Part shown: piece by piece, positions 38,374 through 47,335 of the stretch
How the letters are laid out: each line of letters opens with the position of its first letter
Numbering within the stretch: the stretch's first letter is position 1
Assembly (NCBI RefSeq): GCF_003051085.1
Contig: NZ_QAOM01000007.1
Span: forward strand, 94,874 to 158,873
Origin: Trichococcus patagoniensis
Lineage (GTDB): Bacteria; Bacillota; Bacilli; Lactobacillales; Aerococcaceae
DNA length: 64,000 nt
Direction: 5' to 3'
Notes under the pieces: model-generated
The model's database searches: none
Seen by the model: only the letters and a program-made list of their open reading frames with translations
What the model was told of the DNA's origin: nothing
Program-made: the position numbers and the translations under genes

Positions 38374-38610
38374 ATGGCTTTTAATTTCTTTATTCGTAAA
38401 AAGGATACTCCGGAAGTTGTGGAACCGCCGAAGAAAAAGAACTTGGTTGATGCGGATCTGCTGCTTCGAAAAATAGAATTGATGTATGGCAATAGCTACA
38501 GTGTTGCCAAGCACAAGACGGGCAAGGGCGAACCAAGAGGCTACTGCAGGGCGTTGAGGGACATACAGGAAATGATCAGGGACATGAAGGATACTGAGGT
38601 GGTCGGATGA
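38374..38610 (+). CDS. hypothetical phage protein
   Basis: 78 residues, basic N-terminus, helical middle (DLLLRKIELMY) and Arg-rich end; family not recognised. AGGAGG upstream; overlaps the next gene by 4 bp. Confidence 0.6.
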   Translation: MAFNFFIRKKDTPEVVEPPKKKNLVDADLLLRKIELMYGNSYSVAKHKTGKGEPRGYCRALRDIQEMIRDMKDTEVVG

Positions 38611-38942
38611 AGTTACCTGGATACACGAAAAGGAGGGCGCTCACATTGCCGGAAGAAGAACACAACAAAATGATGGGTCAGTTTCAGGAGAAAGTGTTTG
38701 AACTTGGCTTCACGATGAAATGCAAGAACGGTGTGTATGGAATTTACTTGGAGGGTATGCGCGCCTATTCGCTACACAAGCGCAGCTACAAATACAATAG
38801 ACATTTGTATGCCAAACAAACGACGGACGATCGTTTAGATCTGCTGGAAATCGTCCTGTACAACTACTTCGGGCCGGGTGGAAAGGGCAGTTCGCTGATT
38901 ACTCCGAAGAAAGCAGGTGATCAGAATGAAGTTATCGAATGA
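38607..38942 (+). CDS. hypothetical phage protein
   Basis: 111 residues, basic and tyrosine-rich (RAYSLHKRSYKYNRHLYAKQ); family not recognised. It overlaps both neighbours. Confidence 0.6.
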   Translation: MKLPGYTKRRALTLPEEEHNKMMGQFQEKVFELGFTMKCKNGVYGIYLEGMRAYSLHKRSYKYNRHLYAKQTTDDRLDLLEIVLYNYFGPGGKGSSLITPKKAGDQNEVIE

Positions 38943-39246
38943 ATTTTATGATTATCTGGATGAGCTGCCCGAAAAATGGGAACAGCTGCCGGATGAAGAC
39001 ATCCGCATCATAAAGATGCACGCGTTGGCTGGGGTGGAAGTCGGCAAAAAGATTAGCTACGAGCGTAAAATTAAACCGATTAATATATTTAAAGATGGCG
39101 TGCTGGTGATGACGGCTAATCGTATCGCAGAAGCGGAGGCGTGCGTCAACAGCAAGCGGGATTCGATTTACAAGGTTCTGCGTGGGGAGCGCAGGAGCGT
39201 GAAGGGGTACACGTTCGAATATGCGGAAAGAGGTGGATGTAATTGA
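38926..39246 (+). CDS. NUMOD1-like DNA-binding phage protein
   Basis: 106 residues. The C-terminal half (PINIFKDG...ANRIAEAEACVNSKRDSIYKVLRGERRSVKGYTFEY) matches the NUMOD1-type modular DNA-binding helix-turn-helix found with homing nucleases. No nuclease domain is attached, so this may be a regulator or a leftover module. The start is ATG 38926 within the upstream gene. Confidence 0.7.
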   Translation: MKLSNEFYDYLDELPEKWEQLPDEDIRIIKMHALAGVEVGKKISYERKIKPINIFKDGVLVMTANRIAEAEACVNSKRDSIYKVLRGERRSVKGYTFEYAERGGCN

Positions 39247-39788
39247 CGGAACAAATACCAGAAAAATGGATTGAAGTTATTACAACAACGGTGCTGAGAG
39301 AGCAGAAGAAACAAGAGCGTATTGCTTCCAAGGAACAACATGATCGACGGTTTCGAAATACCGAACTCCTCGTGAAAAATTACCGCAAGTTGAGCGCACA
39401 TTGTGAGAACTTGCCGGAGCAAATTGGAATCATACATCAAGAAATAGATATGGGATTGCTGGAGCACATCGACTTGAATTTGAAAGAGGTCATGAAGTCC
39501 AAGCAAAAAACGAAAATGATCATGGATTATATCGATGCCATGTTGCTGGCATACAGATCATTGGCGGAACGGGGCGGAGAAGTCGCGAACCGCAGGCATA
39601 AGATTCTCCGTGACATGTATCTCAAACCTGACTTTGAAAATCCTACAGCGTTGATGGAACGCTACGGCGTCGAAAAGACGACTTTATATAAAGATTTGAA
39701 GAAGGCAATCGAAGAGTTTTCCGTTGTGCTCTTCGGGATCGATGCCTATGCATTACAAACAAGCGGAAAAAGAGTGGACGAAAGGTGA
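39243..39788 (+). CDS. ArpU-type late gene transcriptional activator
   Basis: 181 residues, TTG start after AGAGGTGG. The C-terminal sigma-like helix-turn-helix (ALMERYGVEKTTLYKDLKKA) and position as last early gene before the terminase fit the ArpU/RinA-like family that switches on late genes. Its target promoter should lie between here and 40501. Confidence 0.8.
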   Translation: MTEQIPEKWIEVITTTVLREQKKQERIASKEQHDRRFRNTELLVKNYRKLSAHCENLPEQIGIIHQEIDMGLLEHIDLNLKEVMKSKQKTKMIMDYIDAMLLAYRSLAERGGEVANRRHKILRDMYLKPDFENPTALMERYGVEKTTLYKDLKKAIEEFSVVLFGIDAYALQTSGKRVDER

Positions 39789-39901
39789 ACTAAAAAGGTA
39801 TATACTGTCTTTGAAGGGGTCTGCGAAAAATCAGGCTCCAAAGCCTCCTTTTATTTATTGGCCCTGCACATTTGTGTGGGGTTTTTTGTTATTATTGATA
39901 A

Positions 39902-40444
39902 TTGGAGGTGGTTTGTATTATTTATTTTGTATATAATCCCGAATTATATGGGAATTTAGCTGATTGGGTAGGAATTATCGCAACTGTTTTAACTATCTTT
40001 TTAACTCTTCGACATTATTCTAACGATAACAGAATAGATTTTAGAATAATGTGCTATTCAAAAAATGTTTCAGAAAAAGAAAATGGCACGACTTCTATAA
40101 AAGGGGAACGGGAACTTGTTGTTTGTGGAGTTAACTTTAGCAAATCCCCACAGTTATTCAGGTTTGAAGGGTTTGAAAAAAAAGAATCAGTTTTCGATTT
40201 AATTGGACGTATGTATTCTGGCGAGAAAAAATTTGTTTTGCCTCTTGATTTTGAAATTATACGTCATGAAGTGGTAGATTATGAATTAGTTAACCAAAAT
40301 GAAAAATCTAAAGATATTTTTTTAAGCGAAAATTATGTAAACAGATATCTAAAGATAAACAATATAGATATTCATGAGGGCTTTTTCGTAGTCTATATGC
40401 ATATCTCAGGGAAAAGATTCAAAAATTTTATTAAAGCAATGTAA
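39902..40444 (+). CDS. single-pass membrane protein, late-region moron
   Basis: About 175-180 residues, family not recognised. One membrane helix (WVGIIATVLTIFLTL, about 22-37) then a soluble, charged domain. Much more AT-rich than the flanking ArpU and terminase genes and followed by its own strong terminator, the hallmark of a moron. The start is unclear: TTG 39902 lies on top of GGAGG (39904-39908), and a downstream ATT 39917 is spaced better. Topology resembles the protein at 29328-29849. Confidence 0.7.
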   Translation: MEVVCIIYFVYNPELYGNLADWVGIIATVLTIFLTLRHYSNDNRIDFRIMCYSKNVSEKENGTTSIKGERELVVCGVNFSKSPQLFRFEGFEKKESVFDLIGRMYSGEKKFVLPLDFEIIRHEVVDYELVNQNEKSKDIFLSENYVNRYLKINNIDIHEGFFVVYMHISGKRFKNFIKAM

Positions 40445-40448
40445 TGTT

Positions 40449-40476
40449 AGACCTCGTTCGAGGTCTTTTTATTTTC
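40449..40476 (+). terminator. terminator after the 39902 moron
   Basis: AGACCTCG pairs with CGAGGTCT across TT and is followed by TTTTTATTTT. It insulates the moron from the terminase operon. Confidence 0.85.
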
Positions 40477-40500
40477 AAATATATTGAGGGGTGATGGAAA

Positions 40501-40938
40501 ATGGCAGGGTTGACGTTGAAGCAACAGAAGTTTGCAGATGAGTACATCATCAGCGGGAACATTTATCAGTCAGCTGTCAAAGCGGGATATAGCGACAATT
40601 ACGCTAAGGCTCAGTCAAGTAAACTGTTGGAAAATGTTGGTGTAAAAGCGTATATAGACGAACGGCTCGAAGTCTTAAATTCCGAGAAGGTTGCTGATCA
40701 GCAGGAAGTAATGGAGTTCCTGACCTCCGTTATGCGGGGAGAAGTTACGGAGCCGGTCCCTATTTTCGTTGGAGATGGTTTCCAGGAAGTGAAAGACTTA
40801 AAACCGAACGTCCAGGCAAGGCGTGCAGCTGCCGTCGATCTCGGAAAACGATACGGCATGTGGACGGAGAAAATAGAACAGACCAACCGCAACATCGAAA
40901 TTGTTGTCGGCGATTGGGATGCTGACGATGAAGACTGA
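40501..40938 (+). CDS. terS: terminase small subunit
   Basis: 145 residues, Terminase_2 type. N-terminal helix-turn-helix for pac/cos recognition (KQQKFADEYI...NIYQSAVKAGYSDNYA), acidic C-terminus (DWDADDED) contacting TerL. GGGGTGATGG upstream. The C-terminal codons overlap the terL start. Confidence 0.93.
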   Translation: MAGLTLKQQKFADEYIISGNIYQSAVKAGYSDNYAKAQSSKLLENVGVKAYIDERLEVLNSEKVADQQEVMEFLTSVMRGEVTEPVPIFVGDGFQEVKDLKPNVQARRAAAVDLGKRYGMWTEKIEQTNRNIEIVVGDWDADDED

Positions 40939-42187
40939 AAAGAAACCATCGATTAAGATTGCATTTAAGTACCCATCCAGAGTTTTTAATAAGCACATCT
41001 ACGATAAGCTATACGATTACGATACATTCACTGAGGCCCACTACGGCGGCGCGTCATCGGGGAAATCTCATGGCGTTGTCCAAAAAGTAGTGCTGAAAGC
41101 TTTAGGGGACTGGAAGAAGCCGCGTAAAGTATTGTTCCTGCGGAAAGTCGGGGCGACTCTAAAGGATTCCATTTTTGAAGATGTGAAGCAATGTCTGATT
41201 ACCTACGGCGTGTTAGATTACTGCAAGGTTAATATGACCGATTACCGGATCAAGCTGCCGAATGATGCAGAGTTGATTTTCAAAGGCATGGATAACCCGG
41301 AAAAAATCAAGTCGATCAAAGCCATTTCGGATGTCGTCATGGAAGAGGCTTCCGAATTCACAGTGGATGATTTCACTCAGCTCACGCTGCGGCTGCGGGA
41401 TAAGGGCCATAAACAAAAACAAATATATTTAATGTTCAACCCGGTTAGTAAAACTAACTGGGTTTTTAAGTATTTCTTCGTAAAGAAGCCGGCTAACACA
41501 GTCATCTATCAAACAACCTACAAGAGCAATCGCTTTTTGGATGAACTCACGAAGCAAAATATTGAAGAACTAGCCAACAGGAACCCCGCGTACTACAAAA
41601 TATACGCTCTAGGCGAATTTGCAACCTTGGATAAGCTGGTCTTTCCAACCTATAAGAAACGGCTGATCAATCGTGAGGAAGTGGCTCAGTTGACGTCCTT
41701 CTTCGGACTTGACTTCGGGTACATCAACGATCCATCCGCATTCATTCACTTGAAGATAGATGAGCAGAATAAGCGGATCTATTTTCTTGAAGAGTATGTC
41801 CGAAAGGGATTGCTGAATGACAAGATAGCCGAGGCCATAAAAGACCTGGGCTATTCGAAAGAAGTCATAACCGCTGACTCGGCTGAGAAAAAATCAATTG
41901 CTGAGATAAGGCAAAAGGGAATTAGCCGGATCAGAGAGGCGAAAAAGGGTCCTGATTCAGTCATTCAAGGAATTCAATTTCTTTCGCAGTATGAATTTAT
42001 CGTTGACGAACGCTGCGTGAAATTGATTGAGGAATTGGAGAACTACACCTGGCATAAAGATAAAAAGACAAACGAGTACATCAATAGACCAGTGGACAGC
42101 TACAACCACGTTATCGATGCTTGCCGGTATGCGGTCGAAGGCATTCGTAGCAAGGTCAAACTAAAAACAATCAAAGGAGGGATCTAA
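40928..42187 (+). CDS. terL: terminase large subunit
   Basis: 419 residues, PBSX/SPP1-type packaging ATPase-nuclease. The ATPase region shows YGGASSGKSHGV (Walker A variant) and SDVVMEEASEF (Walker B). The nuclease domain contains GLDFGYINDP and ITADSAEKKS acidic residues. The start at ATG 40928 overlaps terS by 11 bp. SPP1-type relatives usually package by headful, which would leave no cos site, but I have not shown this. Confidence 0.93.
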   Translation: MKTEKKPSIKIAFKYPSRVFNKHIYDKLYDYDTFTEAHYGGASSGKSHGVVQKVVLKALGDWKKPRKVLFLRKVGATLKDSIFEDVKQCLITYGVLDYCKVNMTDYRIKLPNDAELIFKGMDNPEKIKSIKAISDVVMEEASEFTVDDFTQLTLRLRDKGHKQKQIYLMFNPVSKTNWVFKYFFVKKPANTVIYQTTYKSNRFLDELTKQNIEELANRNPAYYKIYALGEFATLDKLVFPTYKKRLINREEVAQLTSFFGLDFGYINDPSAFIHLKIDEQNKRIYFLEEYVRKGLLNDKIAEAIKDLGYSKEVITADSAEKKSIAEIRQKGISRIREAKKGPDSVIQGIQFLSQYEFIVDERCVKLIEELENYTWHKDKKTNEYINRPVDSYNHVIDACRYAVEGIRSKVKLKTIKGGI

Positions 42188-43513
42188 GTGGTATTTATTC
42201 ACCCAGCAGGGGAAGAAATAACGGGCGAAGTGGTGAGCAGTTTCATCGAATTGCACCAGGCTGAATTGCCGCGATATATGAGGCTGAGGAACCTGTTCGA
42301 AAGCAAAGCTCCGATACTCAGCTTGGACAAGAAAGAGGCCTACAAGCCGGACAATCGGCTGGTAGTGAATCATGCGAAGTACACGGTCGAAACATTCAAC
42401 GGTTACTTCGCCGGGATCCCCGTCAAAGTGAGTCATGAAGATAAAAACGTCGGCGAAAGGGTAGAGCAGTTCTTGAAACTCAATGACATGGACGATAATT
42501 TCGCAGAGTTGAGCAAAATCGCCTCGATATACGGTCATGGGTTCGAAATGCTTTACCAGAACGAAGAATCCGAGACCTGCTGCACGTATAACAATCCGCT
42601 CGATATGTTTATCGTTTACGATGACACGATCGCCCAGAAGCCTCTATTTGCGGTCCGGTATCAGCTGGATTCGGAAGGAAAAATAAACGGGCAGCTGTTC
42701 ACAGCCGGCGAGGAAATTACGTTCGTTCAGGTGGAAAAGGACCTGGCTTTCACGGAGCAGAAACCGCATTATTACGGCGATGTCCCTGTGATCGAGTACA
42801 TTGAGAACGAGGAACGGCAGGCTCTGTTTGAGCCGATTGAGTCACTGATCAATGCCTATGATAAGGCGCTATCTGAGAAGGCTAATGACGTGGATTACTT
42901 CGCGGATGCTTATCTTTCCATCCTGGGTGCAGAGCTGGACGAAGAGGGTGTGATGCGAATCCGGGATAATCGGATCATTAATATTTTCGGAACAGATGAT
43001 GCAAGCAAGATTGTAGTTGAATTCCTACAGAAGCCGGACGGTGACACATCGCAAGAGCACTTGCTGGACCGTTTGGAACGATTGATCTACCAGATTGCCA
43101 TGGTCTCTAATATTAACGATGAGAGCTTTGGCAATGCCTCAGGGGTCTCTTTAGAGTTCAAGTTGCAGCCCATGAAGAACTTGGCAGCGATGAAGGAGCG
43201 GAAGTTCACTTCAGGGATGAACCGCCGATTTAAAATGCTGTTCAACTTGCCTACAAATATGGAGGCCAGCAAGAAAGATGAATGGCGCAATCTGGATTAT
43301 CGTTTCACCAAGAATATCCCTCGGAATATCGCGGATGAAGCAGCTACAGCTTCCGCGCTGCAGGGTGTCGTATCGAAAGAGACACAATTGAGCGTGCTCT
43401 CCATCGTCGGAAACGTCAATGAGGAAATCGAGAAAATGGCTGAGGAAAACAATGGTGATAGCGGATATGCTACAGATCCAAGCGGCGGTTTTCTAGCGAC
43501 CGAAGAAAGTTAG
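42188..43513 (+). CDS. portal protein, SPP1 gp6 family
   Basis: 441 residues. Forms the dodecameric gate for DNA entry. N-terminal KPDNRLVVNHAKYTVETFNGYFAG and the later region with NVDYFADAYLSILGA and SGVSLEFKLQPM match the SPP1_Gp6-like family. GTG start after AAAGGAGGG directly behind terL. Glu/Asp-rich C-terminal tail. Confidence 0.93.
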   Translation: MVFIHPAGEEITGEVVSSFIELHQAELPRYMRLRNLFESKAPILSLDKKEAYKPDNRLVVNHAKYTVETFNGYFAGIPVKVSHEDKNVGERVEQFLKLNDMDDNFAELSKIASIYGHGFEMLYQNEESETCCTYNNPLDMFIVYDDTIAQKPLFAVRYQLDSEGKINGQLFTAGEEITFVQVEKDLAFTEQKPHYYGDVPVIEYIENEERQALFEPIESLINAYDKALSEKANDVDYFADAYLSILGAELDEEGVMRIRDNRIINIFGTDDASKIVVEFLQKPDGDTSQEHLLDRLERLIYQIAMVSNINDESFGNASGVSLEFKLQPMKNLAAMKERKFTSGMNRRFKMLFNLPTNMEASKKDEWRNLDYRFTKNIPRNIADEAATASALQGVVSKETQLSVLSIVGNVNEEIEKMAEENNGDSGYATDPSGGFLATEES

Positions 43514-43521
43514 GCGATTGA

Positions 43522-44445
43522 ATGGATACTGAAGATAAGGTTAAATCCAAAGATAATAAGACCTATTGGCTTGATCGGATGACGGAATTGGATGCTGCCC
43601 AGGACAAACGAAATAATGCATTTGATAAGGCGATGCGGAAGCAGTACCACGCATTGGAAGAGAGCATCAGCAAGGATATCGCCAGTTACTATCAGAAGTA
43701 CGGCAAAGATGATGTGATTGAGTATCGGAAATTGGTTCTCTCCTTGACTGAATCTGAGCGCAATCTGCTTTACAAGGATTACGATGCTTTTTTTGCCAGG
43801 AATCCCAAATATGCACACCTTATTCCGACGAGGGAAAGCATATACAAGTTGAATCGGTTGGAAGGACTGCAGCTATCCACTCGGATGCAGATGGTTGAGT
43901 TAGGTGCGTTTGAACAAGAAGGATTGGAAAAACTGCTCCAAGAAGCTTATGAAAATGGATACTTATCGACGATGAAGGGGCTGGATAGTGCTTCTTCATT
44001 TTTTAACGTGAACAACGAGGCGATGGCTAAGACGCTGAATGAAAAGTGGACCACTGGCGCGAACTTCTCTGATCGCATCTGGGAGAACAAGGAGAAGCTG
44101 ATCAATACGCTCAACAATGAGATTCGGGATGGCATCATTCGCGGTGACAGCTACCAGAAGATGAACATGACGCTTCGGAAACGGACAGAGGTTGGCGCCT
44201 TCGAGTCTATGAGGTTGACCGTTACCGAAAGTTCATTCGTCACCAATCAAGCCAACAAGCAAGCATTTATGGACGCGGGGATAGAGCGGTATGAGATATC
44301 TGCCGTTCTGGATAAGCGGACAAGCCAAACGTGTGAGCACCTAGACGGGCAGCAGTTCAAGTTTGAAGATGCGAAAGTAGGTTCGAATTTCCCGCCGTTC
44401 CATCCGTGGTGCAGGACGACAATATTTGGGATTGAGAATGACTGA
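43522..44445 (+). CDS. minor head protein, SPP1 gp7 / Mu gpF family
   Basis: 307 residues. The C-terminal MuF motif is clear: VTESSFVTNQANKQAF, DKRTSQTCEHLDGQ and PPFHPWCRTTI. The N-terminal half is helical. It associates with the portal and is thought to guide DNA ejection. It follows the portal gene by 8 bp. Confidence 0.92.
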   Translation: MDTEDKVKSKDNKTYWLDRMTELDAAQDKRNNAFDKAMRKQYHALEESISKDIASYYQKYGKDDVIEYRKLVLSLTESERNLLYKDYDAFFARNPKYAHLIPTRESIYKLNRLEGLQLSTRMQMVELGAFEQEGLEKLLQEAYENGYLSTMKGLDSASSFFNVNNEAMAKTLNEKWTTGANFSDRIWENKEKLINTLNNEIRDGIIRGDSYQKMNMTLRKRTEVGAFESMRLTVTESSFVTNQANKQAFMDAGIERYEISAVLDKRTSQTCEHLDGQQFKFEDAKVGSNFPPFHPWCRTTIFGIEND

Positions 44446-44461
44446 GAAAGGAGTTGATTTG

Positions 44462-44581
44462 ATGTCAATGTTAACCGTTCTTTTATATGGATTTTATCTG
44501 GTTGTATTCTCTATTTTTGTTGCTCTAAGCATTCTGATCGTGGGTATCAGTATCAATGAGGTCAAGAAAAGAAAGGAGTAG
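44462..44581 (+). CDS. small membrane protein (39 aa)
   Basis: ATG at 44462 after AAAGGAG encodes 39 residues with one long hydrophobic helix (about 3-30) and a lysine-rich tail (VKKRKE). It lies between the minor head and the following small gene. Function unknown. Confidence 0.55.
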   Translation: MSMLTVLLYGFYLVVFSIFVALSILIVGISINEVKKRKE

Positions 44582-44765
44582 TGATCCAAAATCTATCTCC
44601 TACCGTCCAGGTGCGGGCGGCGATCGTAAACTTGAAAGAGGTGAGGACGTGCATAGTTATGTCACGAAATACGAGGAGTGCGGTAAACGTTATGCTGAGT
44701 CGTGGCTCCAGGTCAATGCGTTCGGTAGGTCGTTCTGTTTCAACAAGAAGAAAATTGAAATTTAA
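44556..44765 (+). CDS. small head-module protein of unknown function
   Basis: 69 residues. The C-terminal part (SYVTKYEECGKRYAESWLQV then FCFNKKKIEI) looks like a genuine conserved small phage protein. The AAAGGAG inside the upstream gene lies after this frame's ATG, and an alternative frame from GTG 44581 is open to 44772. I favour this frame on composition, but the start is unresolved. Confidence 0.45.
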   Translation: MRSRKERSSDPKSISYRPGAGGDRKLERGEDVHSYVTKYEECGKRYAESWLQVNAFGRSFCFNKKKIEI

Positions 44766-44777
44766 ACAATGAATCAT

Positions 44778-44806
44778 GGCCGTGCTTATTCTCGGCCTTT
44801 TTATTT
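44778..44806 (+). terminator. terminator inside the head operon
   Basis: GGCCG pairs with CGGCC across a 10-base loop, then TTTTTATTTT. It precedes the scaffold-capsid genes, implying either antitermination or a fresh promoter in 44807-44870. Confidence 0.7.
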
Positions 44807-44884
44807 TGTCCGTTTCCTCGCTGTGGACGCCATAAATAAAGCGTGAGTAAATAGCCGCCCCAGGCTAAAAAAGGAGTAGAAAAA

Positions 44885-45541
44885 ATGAAACTGAATTTAC
44901 AATACTTTGCTGAAGAATCTGAGGAAGAAACTGTAACCGCGGAACAGGAAGAAACGAAAGAGGAAAAGGTAGAGCAGGAAGAAATGGTTTCCAAAAGCAC
45001 TATGAAAGACAGGTTGGACCGAAAAGAAAAACAGCATCAAAAAGAGATGGCAGGTTTGAAAGAGAGCGTGACGCTTCTACAATCAGAACTGGAAGAACTA
45101 AAAACTAAAAATATGCCCGAAGAAGAAAGAAAATCATATAAGCAGCAAAAAGCTGAGAAGGAAGAATTTGACAAGGCGAAAGCGCTAGAGAAAAGAGAAC
45201 GCGCTCTAATCATCAAAGAAAATAGCATTTCTGCTAGAGAAGAACTATCCAAGAAAAATATCAATCAAAATTATGTAGACTTTCTGGTTGATAATGGGAA
45301 ATTTGAATCCTTGGAAGATAAGCTAGATGCATTTATCGGAATGATTACCAATGACTTGAATGAAGGAATCACAACAGGAGTGAAACAAGCGCTATCTGGC
45401 ACACCGCCAAAGGCAAGCGCCACGACAACCGGAGGAGCCAAGAACCCGTTCAGCAAAGAGCATTTCAATTTGACTGAACAAGGTAGGTTGCTAAAAGAGG
45501 ACCCTGAATTATTTAAACAATTAAAAGCGCAAGCTAAATAG
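44885..45541 (+). CDS. scaffolding protein (DUF4355-like)
   Basis: 218 residues. MKLNLQYFAEE start, highly charged Glu/Lys coiled coil (about 35-120), and a C-terminal capsid-binding region with NPFSKEHFNLTEQGRL. It directs procapsid assembly and leaves before packaging. Directly upstream of the major capsid gene. Confidence 0.9.
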   Translation: MKLNLQYFAEESEEETVTAEQEETKEEKVEQEEMVSKSTMKDRLDRKEKQHQKEMAGLKESVTLLQSELEELKTKNMPEEERKSYKQQKAEKEEFDKAKALEKRERALIIKENSISAREELSKKNINQNYVDFLVDNGKFESLEDKLDAFIGMITNDLNEGITTGVKQALSGTPPKASATTTGGAKNPFSKEHFNLTEQGRLLKEDPELFKQLKAQAK

Positions 45542-45554
45542 GAGTGATTAAAAA

Positions 45555-46505
45555 ATGACAAAAATTGCTGATGTTATCGTACCTGAGGTATTTAATCCTT
45601 ATGTGGTACAAAAAACCGCAGAATTATCTGCATTCGCACAAGCAGGTGTAATCGCAACTGATCCGGTATTTGACAAACTAGCTACTGCCGGCGGGAAACT
45701 GATTAACATGCCTTTCTGGTCCGATCTGACGGGTGATGATGAGGTTCTTTCCGATTCTACACCGTTGACGCCTGGTAAAATTACTGCCGGACAAGACGTT
45801 GCGACGCTCTTGATGCGTGGGCGCGCTTGGAAAGCCAACGACTTGGCAACGGCGCTATCCGGATCTGATCCAATGGTGGCTATCGGGGACTTGGTCGCTG
45901 CTTATTGGGCCCGTCAAGAACAAAAAACACTCATCAACACGTTGAAAGGTGTCTTCCTTGCCGCTTCGATGGCTGGAAACAAGTCCGACATCTCCGGTGC
46001 AGTAGATCCTGCAGTAGCAGAATTCACTGCCTCCACCTTTATCGACGCCGCTTATAAGCTTGGGGATGCAGAAAGCAAACTGACTGCTATCGCAATGCAT
46101 TCCGCAACGTTTGCTTCTTTGCGCAAACAAAACTTGATTGACTATGTGTTTGATTCTGACAACAAACCAATTGCAGTTTACATGGAAAAACGCGTAATCG
46201 TTGACGATGGTATGCCTGTATCTGGTGGTGTTTACAGCACGTACTTGTTCGGAGCGGGTGCTATCGCAAAAGGAAATGGCGCGGCTCCTGTCCCTACTGA
46301 AACAGATCGTGATTCCTTGCAAGGTGACGATATCCTGATCAACCGTCAACATTTCATTCTGCACCCACGCGGGGTTGCTTTCCAAAGCGCTTCTGTTGCT
46401 GGGTCTTCCGCAACAAATGCTGAATTGGCAACTGCGGCAAACTGGGTTCGTGCATACGAAAACAAAAATATCCGCATTGTGGAGTTCAAACACTTATTGT
46501 CTTAA
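45555..46505 (+). CDS. major capsid protein
   Basis: 316 residues, HK97-fold coat family. MTKIADVIVPEVFNPYVVQKT, then INMPFWSDLTGD and SLQGDDILINRQHFILHPRGVAF-type segments typical of this group. AT-poor, optimal-looking codons. Follows the scaffold gene by 13 bp and is followed by a weak terminator, as is common for a highly expressed capsid gene. Confidence 0.92.
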   Translation: MTKIADVIVPEVFNPYVVQKTAELSAFAQAGVIATDPVFDKLATAGGKLINMPFWSDLTGDDEVLSDSTPLTPGKITAGQDVATLLMRGRAWKANDLATALSGSDPMVAIGDLVAAYWARQEQKTLINTLKGVFLAASMAGNKSDISGAVDPAVAEFTASTFIDAAYKLGDAESKLTAIAMHSATFASLRKQNLIDYVFDSDNKPIAVYMEKRVIVDDGMPVSGGVYSTYLFGAGAIAKGNGAAPVPTETDRDSLQGDDILINRQHFILHPRGVAFQSASVAGSSATNAELATAANWVRAYENKNIRIVEFKHLLS

Positions 46506-46532
46506 GAGGGGCTTCCGCCTCTCTTTATTTTA
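46505..46532 (+). terminator. weak hairpin after the capsid gene
   Basis: AGAGG/CCTCT with an 8-base loop followed by CTTTATTTTATT. Only five pairs, so probably a partial attenuator. Confidence 0.4.
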
Positions 46533-46551
46533 TTGGTGAGGAGGGATTCGC

Positions 46552-46677
46552 TTGGGATTAGCATCATTTAACCGCATGCGCCGGGAATTGGCCGAGAAGG
46601 AAGCGGCGCAAAAGAAGAAGGCCGCAACAAAAGAACAGCCTAAGAAGAAGGCAGAACCAAAGAAAAGTGGTGAATAA
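46552..46677 (+). CDS. small Lys/Ala-rich head protein (41 aa)
   Basis: TTG start after GAGGAGGG encodes 41 residues, a helix (NRMRRELAEKEAAQ) followed by a Lys/Ala/Pro tail. Small genes of this type often sit between capsid and connector genes. Role unknown. Confidence 0.6.
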   Translation: MGLASFNRMRRELAEKEAAQKKKAATKEQPKKKAEPKKSGE

Positions 46678-46679
46678 CC

Positions 46680-47018
46680 ATGGCTTTTGAAATCAACATT
46701 ATCGACAGAGTCAGAACCCGGATTCCGGAAATCGGATCGGATTTGATTTACGAACTGGAAACAACCGCATTGGATCGGATCAAGTTACGATTGGGGCTAA
46801 CTGAGTTCCCGATTGAATTGAATTCTATCGCAGTAGAGGTGATCTGCGCGATGTATAACCGGTCGTTCCGTGAGGGCGTCAAGACAGAGGGCGTCGACAC
46901 CTTCAGCATAACTTTCGTGGATGACATCCTGAAGGAATACGAAACGGAGTTCTCCAGGTATCTGGCCATCAAAGAAAAACAAGCGAATACGAATAGAGGG
47001 GTGTTGAGATTCTTATGA
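46680..47018 (+). CDS. head-tail connector protein
   Basis: 112 residues, mostly helical, matching the phage_connect/gp15-like adaptor class (IAVEVICAMYNRSFREGVKTEG). It binds under the portal. The following three genes overlap or abut it in standard order. Confidence 0.8.
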   Translation: MAFEINIIDRVRTRIPEIGSDLIYELETTALDRIKLRLGLTEFPIELNSIAVEVICAMYNRSFREGVKTEGVDTFSITFVDDILKEYETEFSRYLAIKEKQANTNRGVLRFL

Positions 47019-47335
47019 GATTTCAACCTCTTTCTTTGTATAAAAACGAATCGTTGGAGACGGATGTGCTTGGTAATCCAATCAACACGCTGGAGAAATT
47101 CTGGCAAGCGGATGGGATTTTCTCAAGTTGGACCGTCCAAGAGATTGCTTTGGACAATCGAAATGTCACGATCAACAACCGCAAAATTCTCACCCGGACA
47201 TCAAAAAGCTACCTGGAACAGGCCGACAAAGTGAAATTCGAGGACCGTTACTATTCTGTAAAAGAAGTGAAGGGTTCGGATTATGATCGGTGGCGCATCC
47301 TTATTGTCGATCGTTATGGAAGTGATGGCCTGTGA
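47015..47335 (+). CDS. head closure protein (gp16-like)
   Basis: 106 residues, beta-rich; VTINNRKILTRTSKSYLEQADKV-type segment of the SPP1 gp16/HK97 gp10-neighbour stopper family. It closes the capsid exit after packaging. Assignment rests on gene order plus fold-like pattern. Confidence 0.75.
   Translation: MRFQPLSLYKNESLETDVLGNPINTLEKFWQADGIFSSWTVQEIALDNRNVTINNRKILTRTSKSYLEQADKVKFEDRYYSVKEVKGSDYDRWRILIVDRYGSDGL

Noticed and set aside
39724..39936. 70-residue frame with a C-terminal hydrophobic stretch
   Set aside because: Overlaps the end of the ArpU-like gene and has no ribosome-binding site; hydrophobicity arises from T-rich spacer DNA.
44581..44772. 63-residue frame in the head module
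   Set aside because: Arg/Ser-rich reading typical of a wrong frame; the overlapping frame to 44765 looks more like a real protein.
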